From assembly GCF_037975245.1 (NCBI RefSeq), contig NC_092565.1:9346499-9410498 (forward strand): a stretch of 64,000 nucleotides of DNA, in the 5' to 3' direction. Origin of the DNA: Apostichopus japonicus. Taxonomy: Eukaryota; Echinodermata; Holothuroidea; Aspidochirotida; Stichopodidae. Below, one piece after another: positions 44,286 through 58,567 of the stretch (positions are counted from its first letter, which is position 1; each line of letters opens with the position of its first letter). The position numbers were made by a program, and so were the translations under genes. A model generated the notes under the pieces. The model was not told the origin of the DNA, made no database searches, and saw only the letters and a program-made list of their open reading frames with translations.

Positions 44286-45645
44286 AGAAACATGGTCGCC
44301 ATTCGCATGACAGCTGTGTGAATAGTGGTTAGCGATTGCTTATTCACACAGTAAGTTTCGACGTCAGTAGAGAGTTGTGTTGGTATGAAATCATTATATA
44401 AGAATGGTTTGTATCAAACACCGTTGTGCAGAGAATTTGTGTCGGAGAAGGCTACTCTAGCAGCGAAGTATACTGCAGTGTAACAATCCAGTGACGTACG
44501 GGACGGGAGCCAAACAGGCTTGGGTACATGCATGAGCATAAACAGCATCATGATAACGTTGTCAGTGATTGGAGGCTGCGGATTCAACTTTTTACACACC
44601 AGTTTTTACCATGCTTTTTTTTCTTTTTTAAATATGCACACAAAATCTAAAACAAGAGATTTCTGATGGTCTTCTTGAGGGAGGGGAAGTGAAGGAGCAC
44701 TAATCGGTCGCTGCTACCAGCTTATTTCCCACCCTGTGGATCCAGTGAGGATCCAGATTTGAAAATATCATGTGAAGCATGGAAGACTCAATTTTTGGTG
44801 GTGGTGGGGGGGGGGGGGGTGGGCAGGGGTACTAAATAAACTACTAATATTTCGCGAGAGGTCAGACAAGACCCCTGTCATAACCCCTGATGGCGGACTG
44901 AAATCCTACATCATTAATTTAGTAGTCAGAATTATTTGGAATGTAAGACGCCACGTTTACATGCTATTTTAAGGAAAATTGTACAATGTTTCTATTATTT
45001 TCTTTTTCCTTTTTTTCCCTCTCAAATTTTGATACTGAAAACAGTTGAGTTAAGTGTGTATCGTAATATACTATAGGATTTCACTTTATCACACTGAAGT
45101 AAATGATAATAATACATCGTCATGTGGTGAAATCAGTCATTAACAAATATATTCCATTACAGGATGTTTTTTATAAATACTTCACTTTAAACTGAAATTT
45201 ATCATTGGTAATTTCCCAGAAAAAAGTAAGCAGCTGAAAAAGACATGTTTCAAATCGACCTAATGATATGCCTCACTGTATAAAAGCAAATCGAGACCAA
45301 CCTCTTTCTCTTAATCTTTGAAAGTGAAACCCAACCATTGTCTATTAATCGTCAGTTAAATTACTCGTGACTTCCGCATATGTAATACACCTCATATTGA
45401 TTCTGTATTGGTACTTCGAATTTGTCATTTCTTCTTCGAAAACAATTCACAAGGAACGGAATAGAAGAAAAGAAATTAGAGTTTTAAAATTACCAGCCTG
45501 TATCCATTTATTTTCGAAAATAAACCAATCCTCTTTGCACGTCCCCGTCATTTTCTCATCTCCCTACATGTATAGGGAAAGGAGATATTGTAATTCACCC
45601 CACATCAGAAATTTGAGGAAGAAGTGTGTGTGTGTGTGTCTGTGT
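44286..45645. other. Intergenic stretch
   Basis: No gene seen. G-run near 44807-44819; (TG)n patch near 45625-45640. Confidence 0.4.
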
Positions 45646-46250
45646 CAGAGAGTGAGCAAAAACGTGTGTCGCGAACTCCTTCTAGACCGTAAGTAAGTCC
45701 GATCAAGTTCAAACTTGGTGGATAGGTGCCTGACCATATAATCTCTTGCCTGCGTTATTGGTGACATCATATATCCAAGTCTAACAGGCCAAAAATTGGT
45801 TTTAGCCATTTTCTGCTCGTCAAAATGTTAGGGATAAAATGTACACGAAACTATGTGCAGAGAATGATGAGACAAATTTAAAATAGGACAGATTAGGGTG
45901 TTTAGGGGGTCAGGGTCAAAGATCAATTGAAGTGAATGGTAAACTTGGCATGAATTGTGCGAAAAGGTGTGTCTTGAACTCCTCCTACAATGTGTGTCCG
46001 ATCACGTTTAAACTTGGTGGGCATAGGTGCCTGACCATGAAAACTCTTGCCTGTGTGATTGGTGACGTCATAGATCAGAGGTCAAATACCCCAATTAAAA
46101 AATATAGCCAATTACCCCCAGTATGTTGGAAATGTCATGAAACCACAAGAAATGTAGTGGATAATGCGACAAATATTAAAATAGTACTTATGTGGTTGTT
46201 AAGGATCGAGGTCAAAGGTCAATGTAGGTCAGAGGTAAACTTGGCCTAAT
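45646..46250 (+). repeat. Two copies of a ~300-bp repeat
   Basis: Copy 1 (about 45650-45945) and copy 2 (about 45946-46250) share the order AACTCCT, CCGATCA, AAACTTGGTGG, ATAGGTGCCTGACCAT, CTCTTGCCTG, ATTGGTGAC and a TCAAAGATCAA-type end. Similar words occur in dispersed repeats of other marine invertebrates, as far as I recall. Confidence 0.7.
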
Positions 46251-46354
46251 GTTGTGCATGGTCCATGGATTGTCCTTTTATTATATATCGTACTTATTTC
46301 GTATATCACCTTCAATCGCTGTTGTATTTATACCAAATAACATCGCGTTATCAC

Positions 46355-46668
46355 TGAATAGGCCACGGTCCAGACCATTATATTCAAATGAAGGTTGTCC
46401 TATATATGGGTCAATATGCATTGAGCTTATTTTATAAGGATAGGCCACGGCCCAGACCTTTATATGCAAATTAAGGTTGTTCTATATATGGGTCAGAGCT
46501 TATTATATAAGGATAGGCCACGGCCCAGACCTTTATATGCAAATTAAGGTTGTTCTATATATGGGTCAGAGCTTATTATATAAGGATAGGCCACGGCCCA
46601 GACCTTTATATGCAAATTAAGATTGTCCTATACATGGGGTATGCATTGAGCTTATTAAATGAATAAGT
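46355..46668 (+). repeat. 73-84-bp tandem repeat, four copies
   Basis: Each unit starts GATAGGCCACGGCCCAGACC and ends in GGTTGTTCTATATATGGGTC plus AGAGCTTATTATATAAG. The first and last copies hold an extra ATATGCATTGAG; the two middle copies are nearly identical. Confidence 0.9.
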
Positions 46669-46711
46669 TCACTGTTGATGTTACGGATACCTCATATAGT
46701 CAACCGCATAC

Positions 46712-46800
46712 TGTCCGACTGAAGAGGACTCAAAACGTTTTAAAAATTCTTTCGTTTATAGGGCTGCCATATTTATTCAGGGTGTTGTTCAACTAAACCT
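46712..46800 (+). mobile_element. Relic of a Penelope-like 3' end
   Basis: ACTGAAGAGGACTCAAAACG at 46718-46737 follows the CTGAAGA...CGAAACG pattern common in Penelope-like ends, with the G of GAAAC lost. No coding remnant beside it. Confidence 0.35.
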
Positions 46801-47330
46801 ACTTTAATTTTTTTTATTAACTTTGGATTTATTATTTTTACATATAGTACATGCTATTTCAAGCTTTAAAACTCTTAACTGTTTTTCATACCCTATTTAT
46901 TAATATGAACTTTCATCTACTTATACTGGATTTTTAATAAACTTGAAACGGCGCAATGTAACTCGATCGTTGTGACCTACTCATCGATAGTCGTTTAAAG
47001 ATGAACTATAATGCTATTCAGCATCGACGAAAAAATACGATGTTATTCACGAGTATTTAAGTTGGATTCCTGGGTACATAATTATCTGAAAAATATGGTC
47101 AATTTGATGTTGGGAAAGGCGGCAAAAAAAACCCCTCCTAAACTTGTGGATTATTAAAACAAAATTTCAACTTTTCGTGAAAAGCGGTTTGATGATCTCA
47201 TGATCCACAGTGACCTGTGACGTCATGATGATAACAATGTGAGCTAGGCAAAGAATGAACTTCAGCTGCGTGCATTCAGTGTGTTTGTTCTGTTGCAACT
47301 TACTCTACACTGACGCGACAGACAACCTAA

Positions 47331-47620
47331 ACCTATAATACAGCAGCCAGAATCATCACACGCTCAAAGAAGTTCGACCACATCACTCCTATTCTTCGGC
47401 AACTGCACTGGTTACCTGTTTCCTACAGGATAAACTTCAAGATCATCCTGCTCACATATAAAGCCTTGCATGGATTAGCACCAGAATACATGAGAAGCAT
47501 GATCAGTCGGAAGACCACCACCCGCTCTTCCCGATCCTCAAATCAGTTACTGCTCCATGTACCTAAGTGGAAACTCCGATTTGTAGATCCCTTCCTATGG
47601 AGGGTCACCAAGACAATAAA
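47331..47620 (+). mobile_element. Non-LTR retrotransposon (LINE) ORF2 C-terminal remnant
   Basis: One frame reads NTAARIITRSKKFDHITPIL, then LHWLPVSYRINFKI and LTYKALHGLAPEYM. This is the conserved block after the reverse transcriptase palm in CR1/L2/Jockey-type elements (the LHWLPV and YKALHG-LAP words). It is 5'-truncated: an in-frame TAA lies just before 47331. Reverse transcriptase catalytic motifs are absent, so it is dead. Confidence 0.85.
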
Positions 47621-47654
47621 GGTCAAAAGTGGGACCCAAAGTCAAAACGTATGA

Positions 47655-50256
47655 ATACCGGGGTTTAAAAGGAGCCGACACCGACCCCAAACGTTGCAGT
47701 GGCGTGCGCAAATGTGACGGGGTTTACCCCCCCCCCTCCCCCTTCTTCTCTGCTCCATCTTCAATCGATGGAAAATTGTAGTCGTTATCTTGTGCTTTCT
47801 TCTGAATTTATAATTTCTTTATATCTGTTACATCCAGTCGGAGAAGAAATAGACCACTCTCCTTGCCCTATATAATTATGGTTATGCTTAGTATACCCAT
47901 CCATATAAGGTATAACCGGCGACGAGTGAGTGTCGAGCTTTGCAGAAAGTCACCTCATTCGTGAAGAAGAACAAAGACGTCAACGAGATCGAGGTCAGGC
48001 TGCTGTTTAACAATTTGGTACACCCGTTTGTTTCCCTTATCTGGCGCAGATATACGTCGTCACATGACAATCAAAATATTTCACACTCACAAATATGTGA
48101 TGAATACTGGTGTATTCTTTTGAGTATGTATGGGACTACAGATTAATCTTAAATAAGTTTGAAAACCCGTTTCGACACGATAATAACAATGGACAAAATT
48201 GCTTGGTATTTCCCCTCCGGCTTAAAAGAAAAAAGGAAAAAGCAATGGGCAATGAAATAATACAATAGCATTGTACACCAGTCAAACTGAGTGACATGCA
48301 AAAACACACGTAGGTAAATTCGAGTGCGGTGCACGTGTAACTTTTTTAACGTAATAAACTATTATTAGTTTTTTGTTTTTGTTTAAGGTAACAGAAATAA
48401 ATATTCGGTAAATATACACAAAATGGCGCCAGTAAGAAAAGAAGGTATTTTATTTCACATCATTGGCTATTTCTGGAACATATATATAGTTGCGGAGAAT
48501 AAATGACATTGTTGACAAAATGAAACATATTATTATAATAATTATAATTAAAAGCAATGCTAAAGTGGTGTGGTAGAAAACCGATAAAGCTGGGAGGTCT
48601 TCCCCAGACAAATTTAAGCGTTGGTAGATGATATACTGGCTCAATCGGCCATGGACTTACAAAATGTCGATTATTTTTCTCTCCCCTTATTTCTACCGTT
48701 TCCTTTGATATTATGACAATTTCAATATCTAGACTTTTTTTCTCGAAATTATCACTTGACTATACCTGGAGCTTTAACATTTTATTCCATTTTATCTTTT
48801 CGACTTGCTGCTTCTCATGGCGAGATTTATACAAAATATTAAACCGTTACAGTTTTACTGTCGTATTTTAAGCATGATCGAAATGACTGCAGAAGTGTCT
48901 AAACCAGGGCTCTATTTCATAAAGGTTATTTATGAATGTTTCTAAATTTAATAACAATTCTCGTCTTAAGAACAATTATTCTTCCTAAGTTTACGATATG
49001 TATATTCCTAACTGAAAAATGTCCATATCAAAAGTTAAAACGAATTACATCAATTCACTGTATTGTTCGTTTGTATGATATTTGTTTTGGAAGAAATTTT
49101 CAAAATGCTGAAGTCTTTTGAGTTTCGGTTACAAACAGTCGTTTCCGAACTAGTTATAAAATGATATTTATGCATTGACCTCTCAAACTATACACAGATA
49201 TTCTAACACTACGGTATGTATATATAGAACAAACAAAACCAATTACGACAGATAGAACAAAGGAATTAAAAAGAAATAATTAGATTCTAAATAATACGTA
49301 AACATCACGCTTGCAGAAGAACAAAATGACGCAACATTTTGTGGCAGTGCATGATTATCCATATATGATTTTATTTTACATCCAATTTTTTTAATTGCAT
49401 AACTGATGTACAACGTCATAAGTTAGGGAATGATGTCAAGAAAATTCATATACCTTCCATTATTACAAACTGGAGTCAGTGGAGCGTGTGTTTGTGATAG
49501 TACTTCTGCCAAAAATTAAATCCTTCCCAATTTATTAATGTCTTTAAATAGAAAGACTGAGTTGTCTCTTTGTCTTTTTTTCCCCTTAAATATTCTTTTT
49601 TCTATCTTTTTTAGGGTTAAATTTTTAAGTTTAACATTGACACTGTTTCGCAATTCTATAGCGCTTTTTTTCTTCTTTCTTTCATGTAAATGTTTGACCT
49701 TTTTCTGCTTCAGTCCCCTTACTTTTAACAATACGAAATGATCATATCCTACTCAAAGGGTAATCAATGGTAATATAAACCACTGGGAATATCAAACAAC
49801 ATTATATAAGGGACTTTTACACGAGAATTCTAGGAAATAACAAATGGATTCCAATTTATTAAGATTCCCCTACAAATTCGGGTATTTTTGTTTCATTTTC
49901 CTTATGTCGAATTTACAGTGTTCACAAAGGACGTCAGAAAAATTTCAGAAATGGTTATCCCGAAATGTCGACCTAATATTACGTAAATTTTCAAGTCTAA
50001 AAAACAAATCTGAAAATCTAAAGTTGAAGGACTACTTCAAGTTCATTATTCATTTTAGTATGGTGTCCCTTCATGACCACCGTAAAGTTCTAAAGCAGTA
50101 TTTCAACAGTAGCTTTATTCCTTGTTTCTTCAATGTCAGATTTGATTTATCTCAATTTATATACTTCGTTTAGTTTTTATAGCGTCCCTTACCGGCCACC
50201 GTAAAAGTTTCAGTATATTGCAACAAAAGTTTCCTGTTCCCTGTATTTTTCTTGAT
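47655..50256. other. Intergenic stretch and probable 3' flank of the GPCR gene
   Basis: No supported gene. CAGTGGCGTGCGCAAATGTG near 47698 resembles one end of a hAT-like element. On the minus strand AATAAA near 50114-50119 could be the poly(A) signal of the GPCR gene, about 140 bases after its stop. Confidence 0.4.
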
Positions 50257-51857
50257 TTATTGACTAATGTGTCCAATTATTATAGGTATCTCTCTGACAT
50301 CTTCGATCTTAGGATTTTGGCCAGTTATAGGTTGAAAAGGACCAAGATCAATCATAACGTTTAATTTTTGATGGTAAAGTTGTCTCGTAATGCCATCTGT
50401 TACGTAACACAGATTTGACATTGTGCGTCTGTTTGTTTGATGAATTATTTTTCCTTTACTTGGCATTCCTGTTGAAGATCCACTTCTCGTATTAACATTA
50501 TATTTCGATGAATTACCGTCCGCCCGTATCGAAATAGACTCATCCATTGTGCCCAATGGCGATTTTAAACGCAACCCTTCGGGAGTGATCATGACTATTT
50601 CAGGTGGTTCAGTTTTCACTATCGACATGAAAGTATTGCTTTCTGCATGCGTCGCGTCACCTTCTCCCGAAATATTTGCGTCACCATCTTCGGAAATATT
50701 TTCCTCCAAGAATGTAACCGATTTCACTCTTTTTGTTCGCTTCAGGTTATGAATATGCATGTTGGTAGGTTTATCCTTCAATCCGTCTTCATCATATGGT
50801 GATATCACATGACCGTTTCTTATTGATATTTCCTTTCGATAATGTACGTCAAGCTCATTAAAGGTGACGTCGGCATAATGATCGATACCACCCATTTCGG
50901 CGGACAGATGCACGTCTTTGAAAGATATGGCATCCAATTTAACCCTCGATGACCTCCTTCTCATGTGTCTAAGAGTTAACTTTCGCATTGCTTGGACGGT
51001 ATTTTTCTCCGGTGTAAATAAAATGACGTAACATTTCGGGATAAAATAGAAGCTCTGCAATGAGAAAACGTAGGCGTAGATTAGTAAGATCTCGTAGAGC
51101 GTTTTGGTCCTCCCATGCAGCATGTATATTGGAGGAAGGAAGGCAACCCAACAAGAGTACGCACACCCAACGCCGTACGTTATATACCGCGATTCACCGA
51201 AATGTTGTGGAAGACTGCGCGCTTTGAATGTTAATATAAAACACACCACGATAAGTGCGTTATTGATGAGGTACAGAGGGATGACCGAGAGCTTCCCGTA
51301 GTCGCACTCTACGTAGATAACACTAGGAGAATTACCCTCGAGAAATGAAATAGAAGGCGGTCTTAGAATGACGTAGGTAAATACCGCGATTAATTGAACA
51401 GACGATATCGTAACCACTGCTAATATTTGGCGGTATCGACGTCGTGACTGTTTCGCTGGTAATTTCGATTTGAATAGTTTGATAACCTGCTGGGTTTTGA
51501 CAACAAAACACATGACCATTCCGGTAATTAATGGCGACTTTAAAATGAAATACAAACCGCATTTGAAACGTGTTGGGTATCCCAAGTGAACCATCGTGAT
51601 TATCAAGATGGCCATGTTAATTAGTATTTGGAGAAAGGTCAAAGGTCGATTAATAGCCTTGATTACTGGAGTATTCCAATGACGCCACATGATCGTTGCT
51701 ATGGTTACAAGTGTAACGAAACTCCAAACAAACAGCCCGTAACAAATGCAAGCTTCTAAGTCAGTCCACCCAAGGTAGTTTAATTCTTTTGCAATACAGC
51801 CACCCTCGATTTCGCTGAACCAGTACCCATGCAAACAACTGTAACAAGATTGTGGAT
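50257..51857 (-). CDS. Class C GPCR, terminal exon with the full seven-helix domain
   Basis: The exon starts at 51857 after the acceptor ccctttcag (minus strand) and ends with TAA at 50257-50259, about 532 residues. It opens with the end of the cysteine-rich NCD3G domain (CYSCLHGYWFSEIEGGC), which links the ligand-binding Venus-flytrap domain to the helices. Numbering from 51834, seven hydrophobic segments follow (TM1 about 28-50; TM7 about 245-268). Family marks are NRPLTFLQ at TM2, Cys92 and Cys177 for the TM3-loop 2 disulfide, VVKTQQVIKLF at TM3, GESRYITYG before TM6, and PKCYVILFTPEKNT at TM7 (PKCY 266-269). These fit the calcium-sensing/GPRC6A/V2R/taste branch better than the mGluR branch. 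The tail, about 245 residues, is long, basic near the membrane and Ser/Thr-rich. The extracellular exons should lie to the right but were not recognised. The ligand is unknown. Confidence 0.9.
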
Positions 51858-52305
51858 CTGAAAGGGAAGAAATACAAACACGAATCTATAATATCATACG
51901 AAAATGTCATTTTACTTATATGGAGAGTGTCTATCGTATTTTTATGTTTTTAACAACAAAATATCGGTATGAATTTCAATAAATACTGCAGGCTACTGGG
52001 TATAGAATAAACCAATAGCTTTGTACGAGGGGCGATGTGGGCGTGTAACATATGAGCGATACTTTAACTTGTAAAAAAAAGTCTGCTTTACGGGAAAAAG
52101 AGATGTAGTTCTCTTTTCAATCCACCCGATCAGCTTTCCGATCAGCTAACGACACCCGACACCCGACTAACGACCACTCGATCAGCTAACGACATCTCAT
52201 TAAATACCCCGGAAGTCCACGTAGTACTAGCCCCCTAACCAACAATCGCTAAAACAACCTCGCATATACCCACAGTAAAGCTCTGACCAATCAACGGTCA
52301 GTAAT

Positions 52306-52346
<41 letters not shown>

Positions 52347-55300
52347 TGCGACCAATGGGGGGGGGGGGTGGATCAACCCCCGAATCCCTATGTTGTGCCT
52401 GTCTAAAATAAGCATGTATTACCTCCCATATGCACGTTAAGGCCATAAACTACATACCCTAAACATAGGTACATTTTCTCTGCGAGCTCATCGGAAGGTG
52501 GTATCTAAATGTAGCTTACGTAATAACTAATAACGTATACAGCACGTATGTGTGGTACAACCTAAGCAATCGAAAATTGTAAAAATGTAAAGTTGTAAAA
52601 TGAATCACCATTTTCCATCTTAGCGCCCTCCCTTGTACCAAACTTTCCTAGTGGTGTGGGAACCCCCCCCCCCACGATATATCACATACCTCTACAAAAA
52701 TGGTGGTCGCGTCGCTGTGAATATTATATAGCATAATATAGCTTCGCATACGATTACCTTCAGACTTTTGGTTTCTTTTCCTATTTATTTAGAAAATTAA
52801 TTTAGAGGTCATAGTAGGTTTCGTCCATATTTCTATCATTTATATTTCCATTAATTTCTATTCATATTATCTATGGTCATGTTACGGTCACGATGCATTG
52901 ATTTGATTGCAAAATTTCAAAAAAATAATATTTCATGAGAAGTTGATCCCATCATTGTCGTAAATCCCCTGACGTAACTGACATTTGCCAAAATAGCAGG
53001 TTGCAAATTTGGTTGGGTGATGGGGAATATCCTAAAATAGCGAAACCATATCCTATTCCTAGAACTGTTTACACAAACTGACAATTTATTATAGATTCCC
53101 ACAGCAGGAACTACTTAACGTTCCTATATCGAAACCTTATAGAGAGAACTACATCTCTTTCAAAACATCCTTCAAAATGATTCCATCTATTGAAGAACAA
53201 AGTCGGAAGTTCTTTTTTGTTTTCTTTAAATTATTCGCAGATATTCAGAATTTTCGATTGTAAGCAACTAAAATTGTTATCGAATTTAGGAAAATGTTAT
53301 AAGGATGGAAGCAAACTAAATGATATAGTTATGTTTTCTTTAGTATTTTCTGATTTTCTAGCACGTTGTGATGCTATATACTTTTATGATGATCATTAAC
53401 CCAGAAACAGTATTGATTTCAAAGAGAAGTTTGGCCATGTATGGATAATATCAATTAATAATCAATCAATATACTTCCTTCACACTTTTATTATATATTT
53501 CTAATAAACTGAGGTAATATGTAATGATAATTACAACCACGAAATCGTTTTAGTAAAGTGACATTATTTCACTATCTGTTAATTGCTGTCGTTAAGCGTG
53601 ACGTCATAGAATTAGTTCACCCCTATATGCAAATGGAAGTGTCCTGAGGTGCGGCATAACTCAAGTTTTGAAACGAAAAACAGACTAAGAAGAACATACT
53701 GGAAAAAGGGTGTTTATTTAATACGTCGTAGTACATAAATGTACAAGAGACAGGTTCCATTGATCAGAGGCGACACAAAGAGGGTTGCGAAAACAGTTTG
53801 GTGGGTATCAGGATTTTCAATACCTATTAAACGTACTGAGTTTGCCGACGAGACGGATAAAGTTTCTAATTTCTTTCTTATAATTTTCTTTAAGATGGAA
53901 TTTTATTGTGTTATTTGGCTAAGAATGAACTGTATAGTAAGGTGTAATGATACCATCGAAAAGTCCACAGCATGGTTAGTCAGAAACTAAAGAGAAAAAC
54001 TGATATTTTAGTCTGCGGGACCGAGTCATATTTTTCCTTCAAAAACTAAAAGAGGTAAAGAAATTCAACCTGGATCGAATGCATGTGTTGTTAAACGGTG
54101 TGCTATATCAAAATGAATTTTCTGCCTAAATTGAACCCACTGAGCTATAGGGATTCGTGAGATAAAGGTCAAGTGATTCTCGTGAGCCGTTAATCAAATT
54201 GTTGGTTGGCTTTGAATAGACATTTTATAATAAATTAAATCTCACGTGAAAATCCCGAATCTGTCTCAGCTATATTTACATTGTTCCCAGTGATAATGAT
54301 AGGCGGGACCTACTTATTCTTCATCGCTTCATTTGTTTTATTTCTATGTAAAATAAGATCCCGGCATCTTTCGAATAGTCAATTCAATACAATTGAAAAA
54401 CGGATTTTCGGGAACCGAGGGGGGAAACCCTGTTTCTGTTCAATGAATCCAAATCCAGCATACACTTCCGTTTTCTTTGCGTATAAGCCTGTTAAGAAAT
54501 ATATAGCATTCTCGTTAAGCCTATCAAACAGTTATGCCGTGCTAGTGCAAACACTATGATATACGGACGTTATAAGGTTTGCCAACAAGATGTTCAGATC
54601 TTTCTATATATTGCAGCATTTTGTTTCTGCAAAAGGTTGAATTGGTAAAATATAATGAGTGATTAATTTAAGATTTTGCTGCCGCGAAGTTTAAAATTGA
54701 TAAATAATCATGTTGGCATCATTGCAGCGTAACGTTGAATAAACCTAACCTATTAGATTCAAGAAATTTGTCATTTTGTTGCAATCGTTAACATATCATC
54801 TGTGCAATTTATAAGTATGTTGCACAATGCTACCTTGCTAATACAGAAACTAGATTTTGACGTTTTTGCCGGCAACACGTTTCCGTGCAACACGACGAAA
54901 CGTGGGTATATGAATACAATCATTTCATCGTTTGGAGTGATCGCTATGTAAATGTCTGGCAACTTTATGAATCGGTTAAGCCTTAAACTGCCTTTCTATT
55001 AATTTATAAATGGTATGCCGAAACTGACAGTTTCTTTCTGTTATAATGATAACCCCCCCCCCCCCCCCAATTGCCTACTTCGTAATTCGGTCGGACTATA
55101 CGGAAATGATGTAGTATAGCTGACAAATTCTAGAAACGGGCACGACCGCGGTCGCCGTATACGAACGGAAATTGTACGTTATCCGCACAGTAGAAACCCT
55201 TCCGACACAGCCAAACGGCACCACACGAACGCAGAACCGACATTCGATCACCACAGAAAACAAACCAATGCAACCAAACTCATCGTCACGTCCCTCACCC

Positions 55301-58300
55301 CGGCCCTACCACATCCCTGATGAGGCGCTCGTATTCTGCTCGTTAGCAAAGTGCAATTATTTTGATTATGATATTGTACCATATAACTCTGAGTAACACC
55401 CACATATGAATAAACATATATGAATATGCATATTCAATATAGTGATTTACCTATATTAGGGATCTCTCGATTACGGAAACGATGAAAAGTACCATCTTAA
55501 TGAACACGATTACAATGTAATGGGAACAACTGTTGACAGTTCTGGGAATAATCCTCTAGTGTTTATAGTTGACACGGGGGGGGGGGGGGAGGGAGTCGGT
55601 CCACTCATACCTGTAATATTCAGTCTTGTTACTAATTGCATGGTAAAGATGGCTTTTATTCTGGTGATTAAAAATAGCCCGTACTATACCAGTGGCGTCG
55701 AAAGCCCAGTTAAAAATATGTTAAAAATTGCCACTTTAGTTGGTTTATACTTAACAGCGTTGCTTGGCAAGTGACTGTGAATGTAGGCCCCTGTATGCAT
55801 ACAATATCAAGTACTTTTCGTTTGTGTGAGTTGAAATGCTACGAATTAAAAAAAGGGGTTTTATTCTTCTTCTATAGGTTACCCATTTATTACTAGCCTA
55901 TGACTACTAACTTTTCCTGCTTAGGGCCATATTTTTGGGATGCGACTTGAATAGTACAGTAAGGTGTGATTAAAGACCTTCAAAACAGAATTATTAAGAG
56001 GCATGAGACTTGAATAGTACAATAATATTTTTGGGAAATCACCCATCCAAAGTTCATCTGCTGAAGTAATGGAAGTTCCTAATGTTACATAACACTATTT
56101 AGCAGTGATGTCAGCAAAAGGATTGCTACATTCCAATATGAACGTAAACATATAAAAGAAACAGAAGGGATTAATCCCCTTACATGGTAGCTCGATGACA
56201 CTACAAATTGATTGTGACATTTAAATCAGGACGTCGCTAAAACGGAACACGTTTTATTGCTTAACTTTAACAGGAAATAAAGCTATCACAGAAATTGATA
56301 CATAGAAGCCATACCGCGACTGCTAACAACAATACCCTTGCAGCTATTTGAAGGTCTGCGCGCGCCATCTTGGTACACCCAAAACAATGACTCGACGCAA
56401 AGGTTGCTTACGTTATAGAAACGAGGTTTCGACAAAATCCTGATCTCATCGTCAAAATATCTTTTAATTTTCACATATAGAAACACTTGATGCACAGTTA
56501 GATTAGCTCGAATATATGGTGAAACATGTCAATAATGAACGGAGGGGCACAATACTCATGTTACTTGTGAAGCTATTATTCACATGATGGTGGGACGCGT
56601 CCGGGGGTGGGAGAACACTAGTCTGAAAGTGGAGGGGCATGCTCCCTGTGCTCAGCCTGGCTACCGGACTGCTGGGGAGGGGGGGGGGGGGTCATGCTCA
56701 AATAGAGTCATATACGTAGCCACCTTAGACAAATGCTCAGTGAATGATAAAGACTGATATACACTGCAAGTCATGTTGAGGTAAAACGTTTCCTGGAACA
56801 TTTTTATGGCCATTTAAGTCTACAAAAGCTGAAGCTCAGGGAAAGATCTTCGAAACATTGCTGCATTTTAAAGGTACCTCACAGTCATGAAACAACCAAG
56901 ATGCCATTATTGCTGTATACGTATAAGTTGATGATGTATATAGGTGCTTGGAAACTAGGTCAACACTCAACACGAATTTAGAACTTCCCAACATGTATTT
57001 CTCTGTATTCATTCTGACTATTGTCAATAGATGTATCAGATTGTCCAAAACTAAAGTCAACATGAAAGAAGAAATATATATAACCTCTCCAAAAATAGTG
57101 ACTCACATGTGCATACTTTAAGTTGTCATGAAGTACAATTTATCACTTCATAATCTCAAAAAGGATGCATAGTCATTTACCACCGTAACAGTTAAACTTC
57201 ATCGTCATTTGCTTGGCGGAAAGGTTCCATTACTCTATCGTGTTGCATCTAAGGCTTCTTAATTAGCAATTTTTTTAACGAGCAGTTAGTCATATATCAT
57301 CAAGAGCAGACTGTCATCTCAGTCCCAACAAAGTTTGTTATCACCATTAAATGAGTTGAATTCTACTTTCTTATCCTAGCCGATTGGATATAGCCTAGTG
57401 TAGGCCTATAGTTACTACCGTACTGTATCTTTAATACAACGATAACTGTATAGTTACACTAAACTAGTAGTAGTCAGTACTAGTTAACTTGTAGCTAGGC
57501 TAGGCAAGCCATATGTTATCGCCCATCTGTATCACTGCCAGTGAAATGCCAAAAGACTGACGTAGTCTTGCGGTAACCTTATACTGATCGATGAAAACTT
57601 CCGGTTACTTCCTATAAGTTTTATATTTGTTCAGTTAAATGCCGCATTTCAACTTCTTGGAACCTTGAAAACATCGTTTAACGTGCAGTACGCTTCCGTC
57701 GAAAGGCACTGTTACGTCACAGCAGTACAGATCGAGCAATAAGAAACTTTTTTTTTTTTAAATATAGACATGATAAAGCCTTTCCGAATCTTTTTCCATT
57801 CCGCACACGTATACTCTTAGAAGTGGCTCACAATCCTATGCATTCTTTACCATTAATCTACTTATTTTATGAATTTCTCAATCTGACGTTATTTGGTGAA
57901 CTGTTGATCTTCGATTTGCTGCAAGAGACAAGCCGGGAAGCGGATCCGTGTATTTGTGTGGTCTCTATAGTATAAGATAAAAGATCATGGTTGCGTTCTC
58001 GGCTCATTTAAAAGTAGTTGGCGCTATCCCGAAATAAATACTTCTAAACATACTGAATGTAGACCGTCTGCAAGCTTCGGTAACATGTTCCGAAAGGGTA
58101 TCGTAAGTAAAAAAAAAATTTAGTCCCTGCAAATAAATTGCTAGGTGGCATGTGTTCAAATTGAAGCTGGTCTGCACAGCTGAATCAGTAGCATCACCAT
58201 TGCTAAGAGCTTGGAAGTAGCTTTATGTTTATCCTTTGTTTCTGATTGTTGGTTACCGCATTCTGCCTAAAGGGTACAATACGATTAAGGGTACAAGAAG

Positions 58301-58563
58301 ATTAAGGATACTCTGCAAGAGCAACATGGCTATCGGAGAGGTGGAGGGGAAGGGTATGTCACAATATATTTCACTGCGGGTCCTTCCACAGGCGACAATT
58401 TCGAAACTATTGTACATCGGTATGACTCCTTTCACGGTAGTCAATCGTTACCTAAAATTCCATAACAAATAAAGTTTATCAACTTGACTAGTCAAGTTTC
58501 ATTTCAAATAACAAAGTGACAGTTACTGTGCGTAGCTAGTAATGCCCCGTGTCACGAAACAAC
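51858..58563. other. Presumed GPCR introns or intergenic DNA
   Basis: Upstream exons of the GPCR are expected on the minus strand, but none could be identified by eye. It holds (TA)n at about 52310-52344, C- or G-runs near 52667, 55052, 55576 and 56682, and a CG-rich patch at about 55140-55335 with an open frame of Thr/Asn/Pro-rich composition and no family motif. Confidence 0.4.
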
Positions 58564-58567
58564 TTAA

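Noticed and set aside
49844-50173. 109-codon plus-strand frame next to the GPCR exon
   Set aside because: Low-complexity Phe/Lys/Ser composition, antisense to the probable GPCR 3' UTR, no motif.
55172-55396. Thr/Asn/Pro-rich frame with CTGATGAGGCGC at its end, checked as another hammerhead
   Set aside because: CTGATGA is present, but no GAAA follows at hammerhead spacing and no stem I pairing is found.
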